64,000 nt of DNA from Scandinavium lactucae. Its GTDB lineage: Bacteria; Pseudomonadota; Gammaproteobacteria; Enterobacterales; Enterobacteriaceae. The stretch covers positions 235,996 through 299,995 of the forward strand of contig NZ_JAWXRD010000027.1 of the NCBI RefSeq assembly GCF_033843265.1. The letters are read 5' to 3'. Numbering within the stretch: position 1 is the stretch's first letter; each line of letters opens with the position of its first letter. The notes under the pieces were generated by a model. It made no database searches and was not told the DNA's origin. It saw only the letters and a list, made by a program, of their open reading frames with translations. The translations under genes were made by a program, and so were the position numbers. This document shows, in pieces, positions 41,250 through 50,560 of the stretch.

Positions 41250-42308
41250 TTATTTGCGCAACGCCCGGCAGATCAGATGCGACAATAGTTCCAGCTGTCG
41301 CGCCAGTTCCATACTCAACCATACATAGCCATGCATCGAGGTTTCTGCCAGGTTTTCGTCCTGATGCTCGCGCATCAGTTGGCGCAATTCCGTCACTATC
41401 TCGTTAAGCTTTTCGTTGTTAGCAAGGATGGGCTGCGGGTTACCTTCATACAACGCGTGGGCGATAGTCAGCAACGTCTGCTGCGTCATGGTTTGCATGT
41501 CGCGCAGCGTATGCGCGTTAAGCATCACGTAATGACTGGTGCGAGAAGCCCAGTAGGCGTTGATCTGCAGTTCCAGCATACAAACCAGGTTGCGGTTGAC
41601 CGTCTGGATGCCTTCGAATATGGATTTCTGTATATGCGTCTCTTTGCTGGCAGGCGTGATAAAGCCGCGCATTTTGACCACGTCAGTCAGGATTTTCTGC
41701 AAACGGCGTTCGAGTCGCGGACGCTCAAGTAAATTGGGTGAGAACCCGGTTTGATACAGGCGGTTAAACTCAGTGACATAGTTCGCCATCTGAATACGCC
41801 AGTGGATGAATGCCCGCTGCGGCCAAATCCCGGTAAACAGCATTGCCAGCAGCGAGCCAATGACCACATCCCCGCTTCGCCACAGCGCGATATGCATATC
41901 GCCTGCGGGTGCGCCGACCACCACCGCAAGGGTGATGCCGATCAGTAAGGCCTGATAGGGCTTCTTGCCCAGCGCCAGCCAGCCGCAGAGGAACATCGCC
42001 GCCGCACACCATAACATCATCAGCGGCAACGATATCAATTCAAGCTTTAGCGCTACAAGCCCCAGTGCAGAACCAAATATCGTGCCACCGATACGCTCAA
42101 ATGCGCGCGGGACCACATTTCCCCAGAAGGAGATCGGGCCCATGATGACCACGATAGTAATCAGAGGCCACGTCCCTTCTGGCACATCAAAAAGGCGCAC
42201 CAGCAGGAACGTCAGCACAAAGGCCAGAGCAATACGCACACCGTGAACCACACGGTAGTGACGATATAAACGGATTTCGAAAGGGCTTAACGATTTATCG
42301 GCGCGCAC
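41250..42308 (-). CDS. yeeA: Inner-membrane FUSC-like protein YeeA
   Basis: 352-residue membrane protein with an N-terminal cluster of about six helices (residues 20-165) and a long cytoplasmic helical domain, resembling aromatic-acid exporter/FUSC proteins. The GTG at 42308 (reads MRADKSLSPFEIRLYRHYRV) is chosen: GGAG lies upstream and the length then equals E. coli YeeA. An in-frame ATG at 42368 would add 20 residues. Substrate unknown. Confidence 0.93.
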   Translation of the reverse strand: MRADKSLSPFEIRLYRHYRVVHGVRIALAFVLTFLLVRLFDVPEGTWPLITIVVIMGPISFWGNVVPRAFERIGGTIFGSALGLVALKLELISLPLMMLWCAAAMFLCGWLALGKKPYQALLIGITLAVVVGAPAGDMHIALWRSGDVVIGSLLAMLFTGIWPQRAFIHWRIQMANYVTEFNRLYQTGFSPNLLERPRLERRLQKILTDVVKMRGFITPASKETHIQKSIFEGIQTVNRNLVCMLELQINAYWASRTSHYVMLNAHTLRDMQTMTQQTLLTIAHALYEGNPQPILANNEKLNEIVTELRQLMREHQDENLAETSMHGYVWLSMELARQLELLSHLICRALRK

Positions 42309-42408
42309 ACCTGCTCTCCGCCAGGACAGAAAACACAATTGTATCTGTTTTTCTACGGCTGGCATCACGTCTGCGCAAATAACCTTTCAATTACCAGGCT
42401 TGTTAACC

Positions 42409-42882
42409 TCAAAACGCGCGTTTTTTAACAGACACATACATCTCGATATCCCAGTGCCCATCTTTGTTACCGTCATTGAGGTACAGTTCAAAGCACGGTT
42501 TCTCGTCTATCTCATGCTCGTTGTCCTGCAACACGCTATTGAAGAACTGATACCACGGCGTCGAGAAATCGTTCCCGATAACGCGCGCTTGAGCTTTCGC
42601 GTACAACCCGGCCGCGATTTCCGTCACAATCACCCCTTCGCTATTGGCCGGGGGCGTAAAGCCCTCATCGACGGTGACGACCGTATCGCAGCGCAGTTTT
42701 TCCGCTGGCACCTGGTCTGGATTGTCGTAATAGACCGCTACCCATTCTCTGGCGGGGATCTTCTGCCCGTTAACCCACATCGCTAACTGTTCAAACCCCT
42801 GTTTAACGGTCTTTTCCCACGGGCCTACCATGTGAAAACCTGCCACTACACGCCGATTTTCCTGCTTGATGCTGTAATCCAT
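42409..42882 (-). CDS. sbmC: DNA gyrase inhibitor SbmC (GyrI)
   Basis: SbmC protects gyrase from microcin B17, CcdB and quinolones and is SOS-induced. 157 residues from the ATG at 42882 (MDYSIKQENRRVVAGFHMVGPW), equal to E. coli, with the GyrI-like/SOUL fold signature KPCFELYLNDG...WDIEMYVSV at the C-terminus. A LexA-like palindrome lies just upstream. Confidence 0.96.
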   Translation of the reverse strand: MDYSIKQENRRVVAGFHMVGPWEKTVKQGFEQLAMWVNGQKIPAREWVAVYYDNPDQVPAEKLRCDTVVTVDEGFTPPANSEGVIVTEIAAGLYAKAQARVIGNDFSTPWYQFFNSVLQDNEHEIDEKPCFELYLNDGNKDGHWDIEMYVSVKKRAF

Positions 42883-42902
42883 ATTGCCTCCGCGACTACG
42901 TT

Positions 42903-42922
42903 TACTGGATAAATATACATGC
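42903..42922. promoter_or_regulatory. LexA-like SOS box upstream of sbmC
   Basis: TACTGGATAAATATACATGC resembles TACTGTATATATATACAGTA, keeping CTG, the AT core and ACA but with one mismatch in each conserved arm. It begins 21 bases upstream of the sbmC ATG. sbmC is a known LexA target. Confidence 0.55.
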
Positions 42923-43020
42923 AAAACTTAGCAAACAGCCCCGATTGAGTATGTGCGATATTTCACAGAACGGAAAAGTAAAACGCCCTCCGAAGAGGGC
43001 GCAATGTCTGGTCGATAACG

Positions 43021-44193
43021 TCAGGATTTGTGGTGCATCCAGTCGCTAAAGCGGGAGAACATGCCACCTTTGCCGACGCTTTCCAGCGTCACCAGCGGCC
43101 AGTGGGCGACAATCTTATCGCCATCGTAGAGCTCAATTTCGCCCACGCGCTGATGCGCGGCAATCGGTGCCTCAAGCTCTTTCTTATCCATCACGTATTT
43201 GGCTTTAATGTTCGGTACTTCGGCCTTCGGCAGCGCCAGCCAGAAGTCCTGATCGGTGCCGAGATCGATGTGCTCTTGAGAGCCATACCAGATCCGCTCT
43301 GTGCCCACCTTTTTACCGTTATGGAGGATTTGCACCGTATCAAAGTTCTGTTGACCCCACTGCAACAGCTTCCGCGCCTGATCTTCACGACCTTTAGGGC
43401 TTTGCGCCCCCATTACGACCGCTATCAGACGACGCTTCCCGTCGACGGCAGAGGCGATCAGGTTAAAGCCCGCGCTGGCGGTATGCCCTGTTTTCAGCCC
43501 GTCGACATTCAGCGTTTTATCCCACAGCAGGCCGTTCCGGTTGTTCTGCGTGATACCGTTCCACGTCAGACTCTTTTCGCTGTACATATGATAGAAGTCT
43601 GGCTCACCGTGAATGATAGCCCGGGAAAGGACCGCCAAATCGTATGCTGAACTGTGCTGTCCTGGCGCATCAAGACCGTGCACTGTTTCGAAATGGGTGT
43701 CTTTCAGGCCCAGCTTCTTCACGTAATCATTCATCATGTTGACGAACTGCGGCTGGCCGCCCGCGACATAGTCAGCCAGCGCCACACAGGCATCGTTCCC
43801 GGAATCGACAATCAGGCCACGGCTTAAATCGTGGACGCTGACCCGATCGCCTGCTTTCAGAAACATCAGTGAAGAGCCGTCAAACACCGGATTGCCTTTG
43901 GCCCAGGCATCGCGTCCGACGGTGACGATGTCATCGGGTGAAATACGGTGGCTGTCGATAGCGCGGTCCACGACATATCCGGTCATCAACTTAGTGAGGC
44001 TGGCGGGATTACGCTGCTGGTGTTCATTACCGGCAGTCAGAACCTGGCCTGTAGTGAAATCCATCAACACCCAGGACGCAGCCTGGATAGCGGGAGGTTG
44101 TACCGGTGCGGGAATAAAATCTGCGGCAACTGCGCAGGAAATGCTCGACGCGAGCAAAGAAACAGCAATAAAAATACGGCCTTTCAACAGCAT
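43021..44193 (-). CDS. dacD: D-alanyl-D-alanine carboxypeptidase DacD (PBP6b)
   Basis: Class C low-molecular-weight penicillin-binding protein that trims the terminal D-Ala of peptidoglycan pentapeptides. 390 residues with signal peptide (1-23), active-site SxxK in NPASLTKLMTGY, SxN in IVDSGNDACVALADY and KTG in DGLKTGHTASAGFN, then the C-terminal PBP5_C domain and amphipathic membrane anchor (SRFSDWMHHKS). Closely matches E. coli DacD. Confidence 0.96.
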   Translation of the reverse strand: MLLKGRIFIAVSLLASSISCAVAADFIPAPVQPPAIQAASWVLMDFTTGQVLTAGNEHQQRNPASLTKLMTGYVVDRAIDSHRISPDDIVTVGRDAWAKGNPVFDGSSLMFLKAGDRVSVHDLSRGLIVDSGNDACVALADYVAGGQPQFVNMMNDYVKKLGLKDTHFETVHGLDAPGQHSSAYDLAVLSRAIIHGEPDFYHMYSEKSLTWNGITQNNRNGLLWDKTLNVDGLKTGHTASAGFNLIASAVDGKRRLIAVVMGAQSPKGREDQARKLLQWGQQNFDTVQILHNGKKVGTERIWYGSQEHIDLGTDQDFWLALPKAEVPNIKAKYVMDKKELEAPIAAHQRVGEIELYDGDKIVAHWPLVTLESVGKGGMFSRFSDWMHHKS

Positions 44194-44376
44194 ATCCTCA
44201 ACGTTCTCAAATTCACGTTCTTTTTACGGCAGTTGCGCTTTCCTGACAGCGTTTAATTGCAAGAAAATATGACATTTCCTGCGAGCGACGCCGCGGGAAT
44301 GCCCCTCTCCGCTTCTGATGAACGGGCAAATCGTTTACCATAACCGGCTAACGCGCTCACGGGTAACAGACAGACC

Positions 44377-45801
44377 ATGCAAGAAACGCAACCGCAAGCC
44401 GGATTCCTGTTTCATGATTATGAAACCTTCGGCACCAGCCCGCAGCTGGACAGGCCAGCACAGTTCGCAGCCATTCGCACCGACGCTGATTTCAACATCA
44501 TCGGCGAACCTGAGGTGTTCTACTGCAAGCCCGCTGACGATTATCTGCCCCAGCCTCAGGCGGTGATGATAACCGGGATAACCCCGCAGGAAGCGCTGGC
44601 AAAAGGCGATAACGAGGCAACTTTTGCCCGTCGTATTCATGACCTGTTTACCGTGCCGAAAACCTGCGTGGTGGGCTACAACAACGTCCGTTTCGATGAT
44701 GAAGTCACGCGCAATATCTTTTATCGCAACTTCTACGACCCGTATGCCTGGAGCTGGCAGAACAATAACTCTCGCTGGGATCTGCTCGACGTAATGCGCG
44801 CCTGCTACGCGCTGCGCCCGGAAGGGATTAACTGGCCAGAGAACGACGACGGTTTGCCAAGTTTCCGGCTCGAACACTTGACCAAAGCCAACGGGATTGA
44901 GCACAGCAATGCCCACGACGCGATGGCCGATGTGTACGCCACTATCGCGATGGCGAAGCTGGTTAAAACCCGCCAGCCGCGGCTGTTTGACTATCTCTAT
45001 ACCTACCGTGGCAAGAACAAACTGGCGACGCTGATTGACGTACCGCAAATGAAACCGCTGGTGCATATTTCAGGCATGTTCGGTGCCTGGCGCGGTAACA
45101 CCAGTTGGGTGGCCCCGCTTGCCTGGCACCCGGACAACCGCAATGCGGTGATTATGGTCGATCTGGCGGGAGACATTTCGCCCCTCCTCGAGCTGAACGC
45201 GGACGAATTACGCGAGCGTTTGTACACCCCGAAAGCCGATCTCGGCGAGCTGGCGGCCGTACCGGTGAAACTGGTGCATCTGAACAAATGCCCTATTCTG
45301 GCCCAGGCCAATACCCTGCGTCCGGAAGATGCCGACCGCCTGGGTATCAATCGCCAGCAGTGTCTTGATAATCTGAAAGTGCTGCGCGATAACCCACAGG
45401 TTCGCGACAACGTGGTGGCTATTTTTGCCGAAGCGGAACCATTCGTACCGTCTGACAATATTGATACTCAGTTGTACAACGGCTTCTTTAGCGATGCAGA
45501 CCGCACGGCGATGAAAATCCTGCTGGAAACCGAGCCGCGCAACCTGCCCGCTCTGGATTTAACCTTTGCCGACGCGCGCGTCGAAAAGTTGCTGTTTAAC
45601 TATCGGGCGCGGAACTTCCCCGGCACGTTGGACGAAACGGAGCAGCAGCGCTGGTTAGAGCATCGCCGAAACGTGTTCACCCCGGAATATCTGCAAGCCT
45701 ACGCCAACGAGCTGCAAGAGCTTTACGCGCAGTATGAAGGGAATAGTGAGAAGCTGGCCCTGCTGAAAGCGCTGTATCAATATGCGCAAGAGATAGTCTA
45801 A
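44377..45801 (+). CDS. sbcB: Exodeoxyribonuclease I
   Basis: SbcB degrades single-stranded DNA 3'-5' in mismatch repair and recombination. 474 residues (E. coli 475). DnaQ-like DEDD domain with LFHDYETFGTSPQLDRPAQFA (first Asp/Glu), GYNNVRFDDEV, and NAHDAMADVYATIAMAKL near residue 185, followed by the SH3-like and helical ExoI-specific regions. Monocistronic, ending at a bidirectional terminator. Confidence 0.97.
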   Translation: MQETQPQAGFLFHDYETFGTSPQLDRPAQFAAIRTDADFNIIGEPEVFYCKPADDYLPQPQAVMITGITPQEALAKGDNEATFARRIHDLFTVPKTCVVGYNNVRFDDEVTRNIFYRNFYDPYAWSWQNNNSRWDLLDVMRACYALRPEGINWPENDDGLPSFRLEHLTKANGIEHSNAHDAMADVYATIAMAKLVKTRQPRLFDYLYTYRGKNKLATLIDVPQMKPLVHISGMFGAWRGNTSWVAPLAWHPDNRNAVIMVDLAGDISPLLELNADELRERLYTPKADLGELAAVPVKLVHLNKCPILAQANTLRPEDADRLGINRQQCLDNLKVLRDNPQVRDNVVAIFAEAEPFVPSDNIDTQLYNGFFSDADRTAMKILLETEPRNLPALDLTFADARVEKLLFNYRARNFPGTLDETEQQRWLEHRRNVFTPEYLQAYANELQELYAQYEGNSEKLALLKALYQYAQEIV

Positions 45802-45818
45802 GGCTAAATGCCAGGTAT

Positions 45819-45857
45819 AAAAAAACCGGAGACAGTTCATGCCTCCGGTTTTTTTTA
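45819..45857. terminator. Bidirectional terminator between sbcB and plaP
   Basis: AAAAACCGGAG and CTCCGGTTTTTTTT form a stem with T-runs on both strands between the two convergent genes. Confidence 0.9.
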
Positions 45858-45867
45858 TCGCTATGAC

Positions 45868-47226
45868 TTAGGCGATGTCTTCGTACTGCGGAACCGGGTT
45901 GCGGAAGCTACGGGTGACACAAGCCAGGTAAATCAGGCCGATTGCGCCCCAAATCAGACCCAGTACCATTGAACTTTCTTCCAGGTTGATCCACAGCGCA
46001 CCGACGGTCAACGCACCACATACCGGCAATACCAGGTAATTGAAGTGGTCTTTCAGCGTCTTGTTACGCTTTTCGCGGATCCAGAACTGGGAGATGACCG
46101 ACAGGTTAACGAAGGTGAAGGCCACCAGCGCACCGAAGTTAATCAACGCCGTTGCGGTTACCAGGTCGAATTTAATCGCCAGCAGCGCAATCGCACCCAC
46201 CAGCAGCACGTTCCAAGCCGGAGTACGCCATTTCGGATGAACGTAACCGAAGAAACTTTTCGGGAACACGCCATCACGGCCCATGACATACATCAGACGA
46301 GATACGCCTGCGTGTGCGGCCATACCGGAGGCCAGTACGGTCACGCTGGAGAAAATCAGCACGCCCCACTGGAAGGTTTTACCCGCGACGTACAGCATGA
46401 TTTCAGGCTGTGACGCATCAGGATCCTTAAAGCGAGAGATGTCCGGGAAGTAGAGTTGCAGGAAGTAAGAAGCAACAATAAATACCATCCCGCCAATCAG
46501 CGCCGTCAGGAAAATCGCTTTCGGGATAACGCGTTCAGCATCTTTGGTTTCTTCAGACAGAGAAGAGATCCCGTCGAAGCCCAGGAACGAGAAGCACAGA
46601 ATCGTCGCACCGGTGATCATCGGCGTGATATGCGCGCCATCAGACCAGAACGGACGACTGCTGGTCAGCGTACCTGCACCCGTACCGTTATAGACACCCC
46701 AGATGATCATGCCGACGATAACGGCAACGATACCCATCTGCAGCACCACAATCAGGGTGTTGAAGTTAGCCACGGTTTTGATGCTGCGCAGGTTCGAGAT
46801 GGTCATAAAGGCCACCAACCCGACAACAAATATCCACGACGGTACCGATGGCACCAGCGCTTCAAAGTAAATTTTTGCCAGCAGGATGTTGATCATCGGC
46901 ATAAACAGATAATCAAGCAGCGAAGACCAACCCACCATAAAGCCAACCGTCGGGCTAATGGATTTCTGGGCATAGGTATAGGCTGAACCCGCTGACGGAT
47001 AGCGGCGAACCAGCTTACCGTAACTTAATGCAGTAAACAGGATGGCTATCAGAGCGAATGCATAGGCTGTCGGGACGTGACCATCGGTCAGTCCAGATAC
47101 GATACCGAAAGTATCGAACAGCGTCATAGGCTGCATATAGGCAAGACCCATCATAACAACCGGAATCAACGTAAGAGACTTACGTAGTTCCACGCGAGAG
47201 GTGTTTGGAGTAACGTTATGCGACAT
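45868..47226 (-). CDS. plaP: Putrescine importer PlaP (YeeF)
   Basis: APC-family proton/putrescine symporter; in E. coli PlaP supports putrescine-dependent surface motility. 452 residues with twelve membrane helices, same length as E. coli and nearly identical, ending SFRNPVPQYEDIA. Paralogue of puuP at 24972, with shared MMGLAYxxPMTxFDTFGIVSG and FGYVHPKWRTPAxNV stretches. AAAGGGGAATA precedes the ATG. Confidence 0.96.
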   Translation of the reverse strand: MSHNVTPNTSRVELRKSLTLIPVVMMGLAYMQPMTLFDTFGIVSGLTDGHVPTAYAFALIAILFTALSYGKLVRRYPSAGSAYTYAQKSISPTVGFMVGWSSLLDYLFMPMINILLAKIYFEALVPSVPSWIFVVGLVAFMTISNLRSIKTVANFNTLIVVLQMGIVAVIVGMIIWGVYNGTGAGTLTSSRPFWSDGAHITPMITGATILCFSFLGFDGISSLSEETKDAERVIPKAIFLTALIGGMVFIVASYFLQLYFPDISRFKDPDASQPEIMLYVAGKTFQWGVLIFSSVTVLASGMAAHAGVSRLMYVMGRDGVFPKSFFGYVHPKWRTPAWNVLLVGAIALLAIKFDLVTATALINFGALVAFTFVNLSVISQFWIREKRNKTLKDHFNYLVLPVCGALTVGALWINLEESSMVLGLIWGAIGLIYLACVTRSFRNPVPQYEDIA

Positions 47227-47374
47227 GGCTATTCCCCTTTACGGTGAAAACGGTCGCGTAAGCAAAAAATTGCCCCATTTGTGTGGATCCTCAGCGACAA
47301 CAACTGTCGATTTTTAAGTAAGTATCTATCCGGTACGAAGCCCGGCCTCTTGTTTGAATGAGTGTTTCGAAAAC

Positions 47375-47424
47375 AAAAAAATAACCGACGCCTTTTAAAA
47401 TTGCGTCGGTTACTCCTTTTTTTC
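47375..47424. terminator. Terminator downstream of yeeY
   Basis: TAACCGACGC (47382-47391) and GCGTCGGTTA (47403-47412) form a 10-bp stem flanked by A-rich and T-rich runs, so it can act on both strands. It follows the yeeY stop on the minus strand and separates it from plaP. Confidence 0.85.
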
Positions 47425-47506
47425 TGGCGCGTATTTTGCCCCCATCTCCTGACAAAAACAAGAGAATGAGAAGTCCAGCAATAAATTCTTGTGCTTAACT
47501 GTCTGA

Positions 47507-48424
47507 TTATTCATCACTGCCGCGCTGGTACACGGCAGCGATAGCACTATTTGCTAAAACAGCGTCTCGCCACCAGGCGCTGGCGAGCCCCGCCGTCTGT
47601 TCGTTCCAGCCAATCCACACCGCATCAAACGCAACGTGAGCCGCGACCTGTTTTTCCACCAGCGCACCGGTGTCGATAAAACGCTGCGCCAGATAACGGG
47701 GTAAATAACCGCATCCGATACCGGTAATTTGTAGCTCCAGCTTGGTTTTGAAGTCAAAAACAGTGATCGCTTCCTGATCATCCAGCAGTTGCTGGAAGGC
47801 CGGGCAGTCCGGGGTTGTACCATCGCCCACCACGATGGCACGATGGTGTCGGATGGTTTTGCGGCTCAGCGGTTCGGCTTCACTGGCTAACGGGTGATGC
47901 GGGGCGACGACAAAAATCTGCTCCAGCTCGCCGAGCGGGGCAAAACCGAAATCGCTGAGTGGGGGCGGATCGTGCAGCGCACCGATCACAATATCTGCTC
48001 GCCCCTGTACCAGCGCATCCCAGGAACCGCCGAGTACGCCATTGATAAATTTAAGCCGTGTGACGCTGTGCCGTTCGTAGAACTGTTCGATTAACGGAGC
48101 AAGTAGGGAAAAGGGAAAGGTGTCGTCGACGCCAATCACCAGATCGTTCTCCCAACCTTCGTGCAGCTTGATAGCCTGCTTCTCCAGCTCGCGCACCGTG
48201 TGCAGCACTTCCCGCCCTTTCTCCAGCAGCATCTGTCCGGTACGGGTAAATTTCGCCCGGTGGCCGCTGCGGTCAAGCAGTTGAATATTGAGATCGCTTT
48301 CCAGCTTATGAACGGTGTAACTCAGCGCCGACGGGGTCTTAAAGAGCTTTGCCGATGCTGCAGCAAAGCTCCCTTCTTTATCGAGCGCATCAAGAATGAT
48401 GAGAACTTCCAGCAATGGTTTCAT
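47507..48424 (-). CDS. yeeY: LysR-type regulator YeeY
   Basis: 305-residue LysR protein with N-terminal HTH (about 4-62, LLEVLIILDALDKEGSFAAASAKLFKTPSALSYTVHKLES) and an effector domain with IGALHDPPPLSDFGFAPLGELEQIFVVAPHHPLA. Matches E. coli YeeY; regulon unknown. It lies 39 bases downstream of yeeZ on the same strand, suggesting co-transcription. Confidence 0.92.
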   Translation of the reverse strand: MKPLLEVLIILDALDKEGSFAAASAKLFKTPSALSYTVHKLESDLNIQLLDRSGHRAKFTRTGQMLLEKGREVLHTVRELEKQAIKLHEGWENDLVIGVDDTFPFSLLAPLIEQFYERHSVTRLKFINGVLGGSWDALVQGRADIVIGALHDPPPLSDFGFAPLGELEQIFVVAPHHPLASEAEPLSRKTIRHHRAIVVGDGTTPDCPAFQQLLDDQEAITVFDFKTKLELQITGIGCGYLPRYLAQRFIDTGALVEKQVAAHVAFDAVWIGWNEQTAGLASAWWRDAVLANSAIAAVYQRGSDE

Positions 48425-48463
48425 CTTCGCCCCCAGAGGGTACGCGATGTCACCGCAGGCCGT

Positions 48464-49282
48464 TTACTCCAGCGGCATCACCAGCGGATCGGGATACTGA
48501 TACTCAAAACCCAGTTCAGAACAGATGCGGTTGCCATCAATTATCCGTCCCTTCTCAGCGCTATCGCTGAACACAGGCGGCTCGAGCCCAAGCTCACGCG
48601 CCATCTGCGGATAAAAAGTCGATCGTGAAGGATGACCCGGCGCACAGAGATTATAGATGTGACCGCCCTTCGGTGCCTGCAGCAATAGCGTTATCGCAGA
48701 TACGACGTCTTCCAGATGCACGAGGTTAACGCCCTGCTGCCCGTCGGGGGCTGATTTCCCGGCGAAGAAGCGTCCCGGATGACGCCCAGGGCCAACCAGA
48801 CCGGCGAGGCGTACAATATCGACCGACGTGCCTGGCAGATTATGCAGCCAGTCTTCCAGCTCTTTCAGCACCCGGCCGCTCGAGGTTATCGGTTCACGCG
48901 GCGCGGTTTCTTTAAGGGTCCCCTCCCCTTTACCGTACACCGAGGTCGAGCTGGTGAAGACTATGCGAGGGATGTGGTACGCCAGCGCGGTATCGACAAT
49001 TTCCTGCACCGCCTGCAAGTAGAACTCTTCCCCCGGCCCGCTGCGTCGGGCTGGAAGCGTTATCACTAATGCGTCAACGTTCATCAGCGCGTCGAGATCG
49101 TCCGTATCACAGACCAACTGCGGATCAAGGCGCAACACATAGCTGTCAATTCCGCACATTTTTGCAGCTTCAATCCCATCTTCGGTAGTTTTGCTGCCGG
49201 ACACCTGCCAGCCTCGCGCCGTTAATGACAGGGCCAGGGGCATACCCAGCCAACCCAAACCGACGATTGCGACCTTTTTCAT
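48464..49282 (-). CDS. yeeZ: NAD(P)-binding SDR/epimerase-like protein YeeZ
   Basis: 272-residue Rossmann-fold protein (E. coli 274) starting MKKVAIVGLGWLGMPLALSL, an N-terminal dinucleotide motif. TSSTSVYGKGEG supplies the Ser/Tyr region of an extended SDR, but the Lys of the YxxxK motif is displaced, so catalysis is uncertain. Substrate unknown. Confidence 0.92.
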   Translation of the reverse strand: MKKVAIVGLGWLGMPLALSLTARGWQVSGSKTTEDGIEAAKMCGIDSYVLRLDPQLVCDTDDLDALMNVDALVITLPARRSGPGEEFYLQAVQEIVDTALAYHIPRIVFTSSTSVYGKGEGTLKETAPREPITSSGRVLKELEDWLHNLPGTSVDIVRLAGLVGPGRHPGRFFAGKSAPDGQQGVNLVHLEDVVSAITLLLQAPKGGHIYNLCAPGHPSRSTFYPQMARELGLEPPVFSDSAEKGRIIDGNRICSELGFEYQYPDPLVMPLE

Positions 49283-49390
49283 CTGTGCTCTCCTGACTCA
49301 TTCGCGTTCCTTTAATAAGGCTACGCCAGCCCTGGCCAACTGACAATTTATCTGATGAATATGAAATGAATTAAAGATGTAAAAAAGCCC

Positions 49391-49420
49391 TTGCTTTCTG
49401 GCGTTGAACTGGTTTAGGTT
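49391..49420 (+). promoter_or_regulatory. Histidine operon promoter
   Basis: TTGCTT (49391-49396), 18-base spacer and TAGGTT (49415-49420) resemble the E. coli/Salmonella hisp1 promoter, placed 39 bases before the leader peptide. Confidence 0.85.
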
Positions 49421-49458
49421 AAAAGGCATCAAATGCATAAGCATTCAACGAGAAAATT

Positions 49459-49509
49459 ATGAACTGCGTTCAATTTAAAAACCACCATCATCACCATCAC
49501 CCTGACTAG
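49459..49509 (+). CDS. hisL: his operon leader peptide
   Basis: 16-residue peptide MNCVQFKNHHHHHHPD with six consecutive His codons. E. coli and Salmonella have seven (MTRVQFKHHHHHHHPD); here the first His codon is Asn (AAC). Ribosome stalling at the His run during histidine-tRNA shortage prevents the downstream terminator from forming. Confidence 0.97.
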   Translation: MNCVQFKNHHHHHHPD

Positions 49510-49571
49510 TCTTTCAGGCGATGTGTGCTGGAAGACAGTTAGATCTTCCAGTGGTGCAGAACGCAAGAGAG

Positions 49572-49609
49572 AGCCCCCGGAAGATTCACACTTCCGGGGG
49601 CTTTTTTTT
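49572..49609 (+). terminator. his operon attenuator
   Basis: AGCCCCCGGAAG and CTTCCGGGGGCT, a perfect 12-bp stem with a 7-base loop and T8. It lies 46 bases before hisG. Confidence 0.97.
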
Positions 49610-49654
49610 GGGCGCGAGTTTCAGTGATTCACACAGGACTACGAGGATAAGAGA

Positions 49655-50554
49655 ATGTTAGACAACAACCGTTTACGCATAGCTATGCAAAAATCCGGGC
49701 GCTTGAGCGATGATTCACGCGAATTACTGGCCCGCTGCGGCATAAAAATCAATCTGCACACCCAGCGCCTGATTGCACTGGCAGAAAATATGCCGATCGA
49801 CATTCTGCGCGTGCGTGACGACGATATCCCGGGCCTGGTGATGGACGGCGTGGTCGACCTCGGCATCATCGGTGAAAACGTGCTGGAAGAAGAATTACTC
49901 AGCCGCCGCGCCCAGGGCGATGACCCGCGCTATTTCACGCTGCGTCGTCTGGACTTCGGCGGCTGCCGCTTATCCCTGGCCACCTCCGCAGATGAATCCT
50001 GGGACGGCCCGGCAGCTCTCGACGGCAAACGCATCGCCACCTCTTATCCACACTTGCTCAAGCGCTACCTCGACCAGAAAGGCATTTCGTTCAAATCCTG
50101 CCTGCTGAACGGCTCCGTTGAAGTCGCCCCGCGTGCCGGTCTGGCCGATGCGATTTGCGATCTGGTCTCGACCGGCGCAACGCTTGAAGCCAACGGCCTG
50201 CGTGAAGTGGAAGTGATTTATCGCTCCAAAGCCTGTCTTATTCAGCGCGACGGCGACATGCCGGAAGCCAAACAGCAACTGATCGACAAACTCCTGACCC
50301 GTATTCAGGGCGTGATTCAGGCCCGTGAATCGAAATACATCATGATGCACGCCCCAACCGAGCGTCTGGAAGAAGTGATTGCCCTGCTGCCAGGTGCCGA
50401 GCGCCCAACGATTCTGCCACTGGCAGGCGATCAGCAGCGCGTCGCGATGCACATGGTCAGCAGCGAAACCTTGTTCTGGGAAACAATGGAAAAACTGAAA
50501 GCGCTTGGGGCCAGTTCCATTCTGGTACTGCCTATTGAGAAGATGATGGAGTAA
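49655..50554 (+). CDS. hisG: ATP phosphoribosyltransferase
   Basis: First enzyme of histidine synthesis: joins ATP and PRPP to give phosphoribosyl-ATP and is feedback-inhibited by histidine. 299 residues, the long (HisZ-independent) form with a C-terminal regulatory ACT-like domain (about 225-299). PRPP-binding region DLVSTGATLEANGL near 170-183. First structural gene; hisD begins six bases later. Confidence 0.98.
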   Translation: MLDNNRLRIAMQKSGRLSDDSRELLARCGIKINLHTQRLIALAENMPIDILRVRDDDIPGLVMDGVVDLGIIGENVLEEELLSRRAQGDDPRYFTLRRLDFGGCRLSLATSADESWDGPAALDGKRIATSYPHLLKRYLDQKGISFKSCLLNGSVEVAPRAGLADAICDLVSTGATLEANGLREVEVIYRSKACLIQRDGDMPEAKQQLIDKLLTRIQGVIQARESKYIMMHAPTERLEEVIALLPGAERPTILPLAGDQQRVAMHMVSSETLFWETMEKLKALGASSILVLPIEKMME

Positions 50555-50560
50555 CCGACC

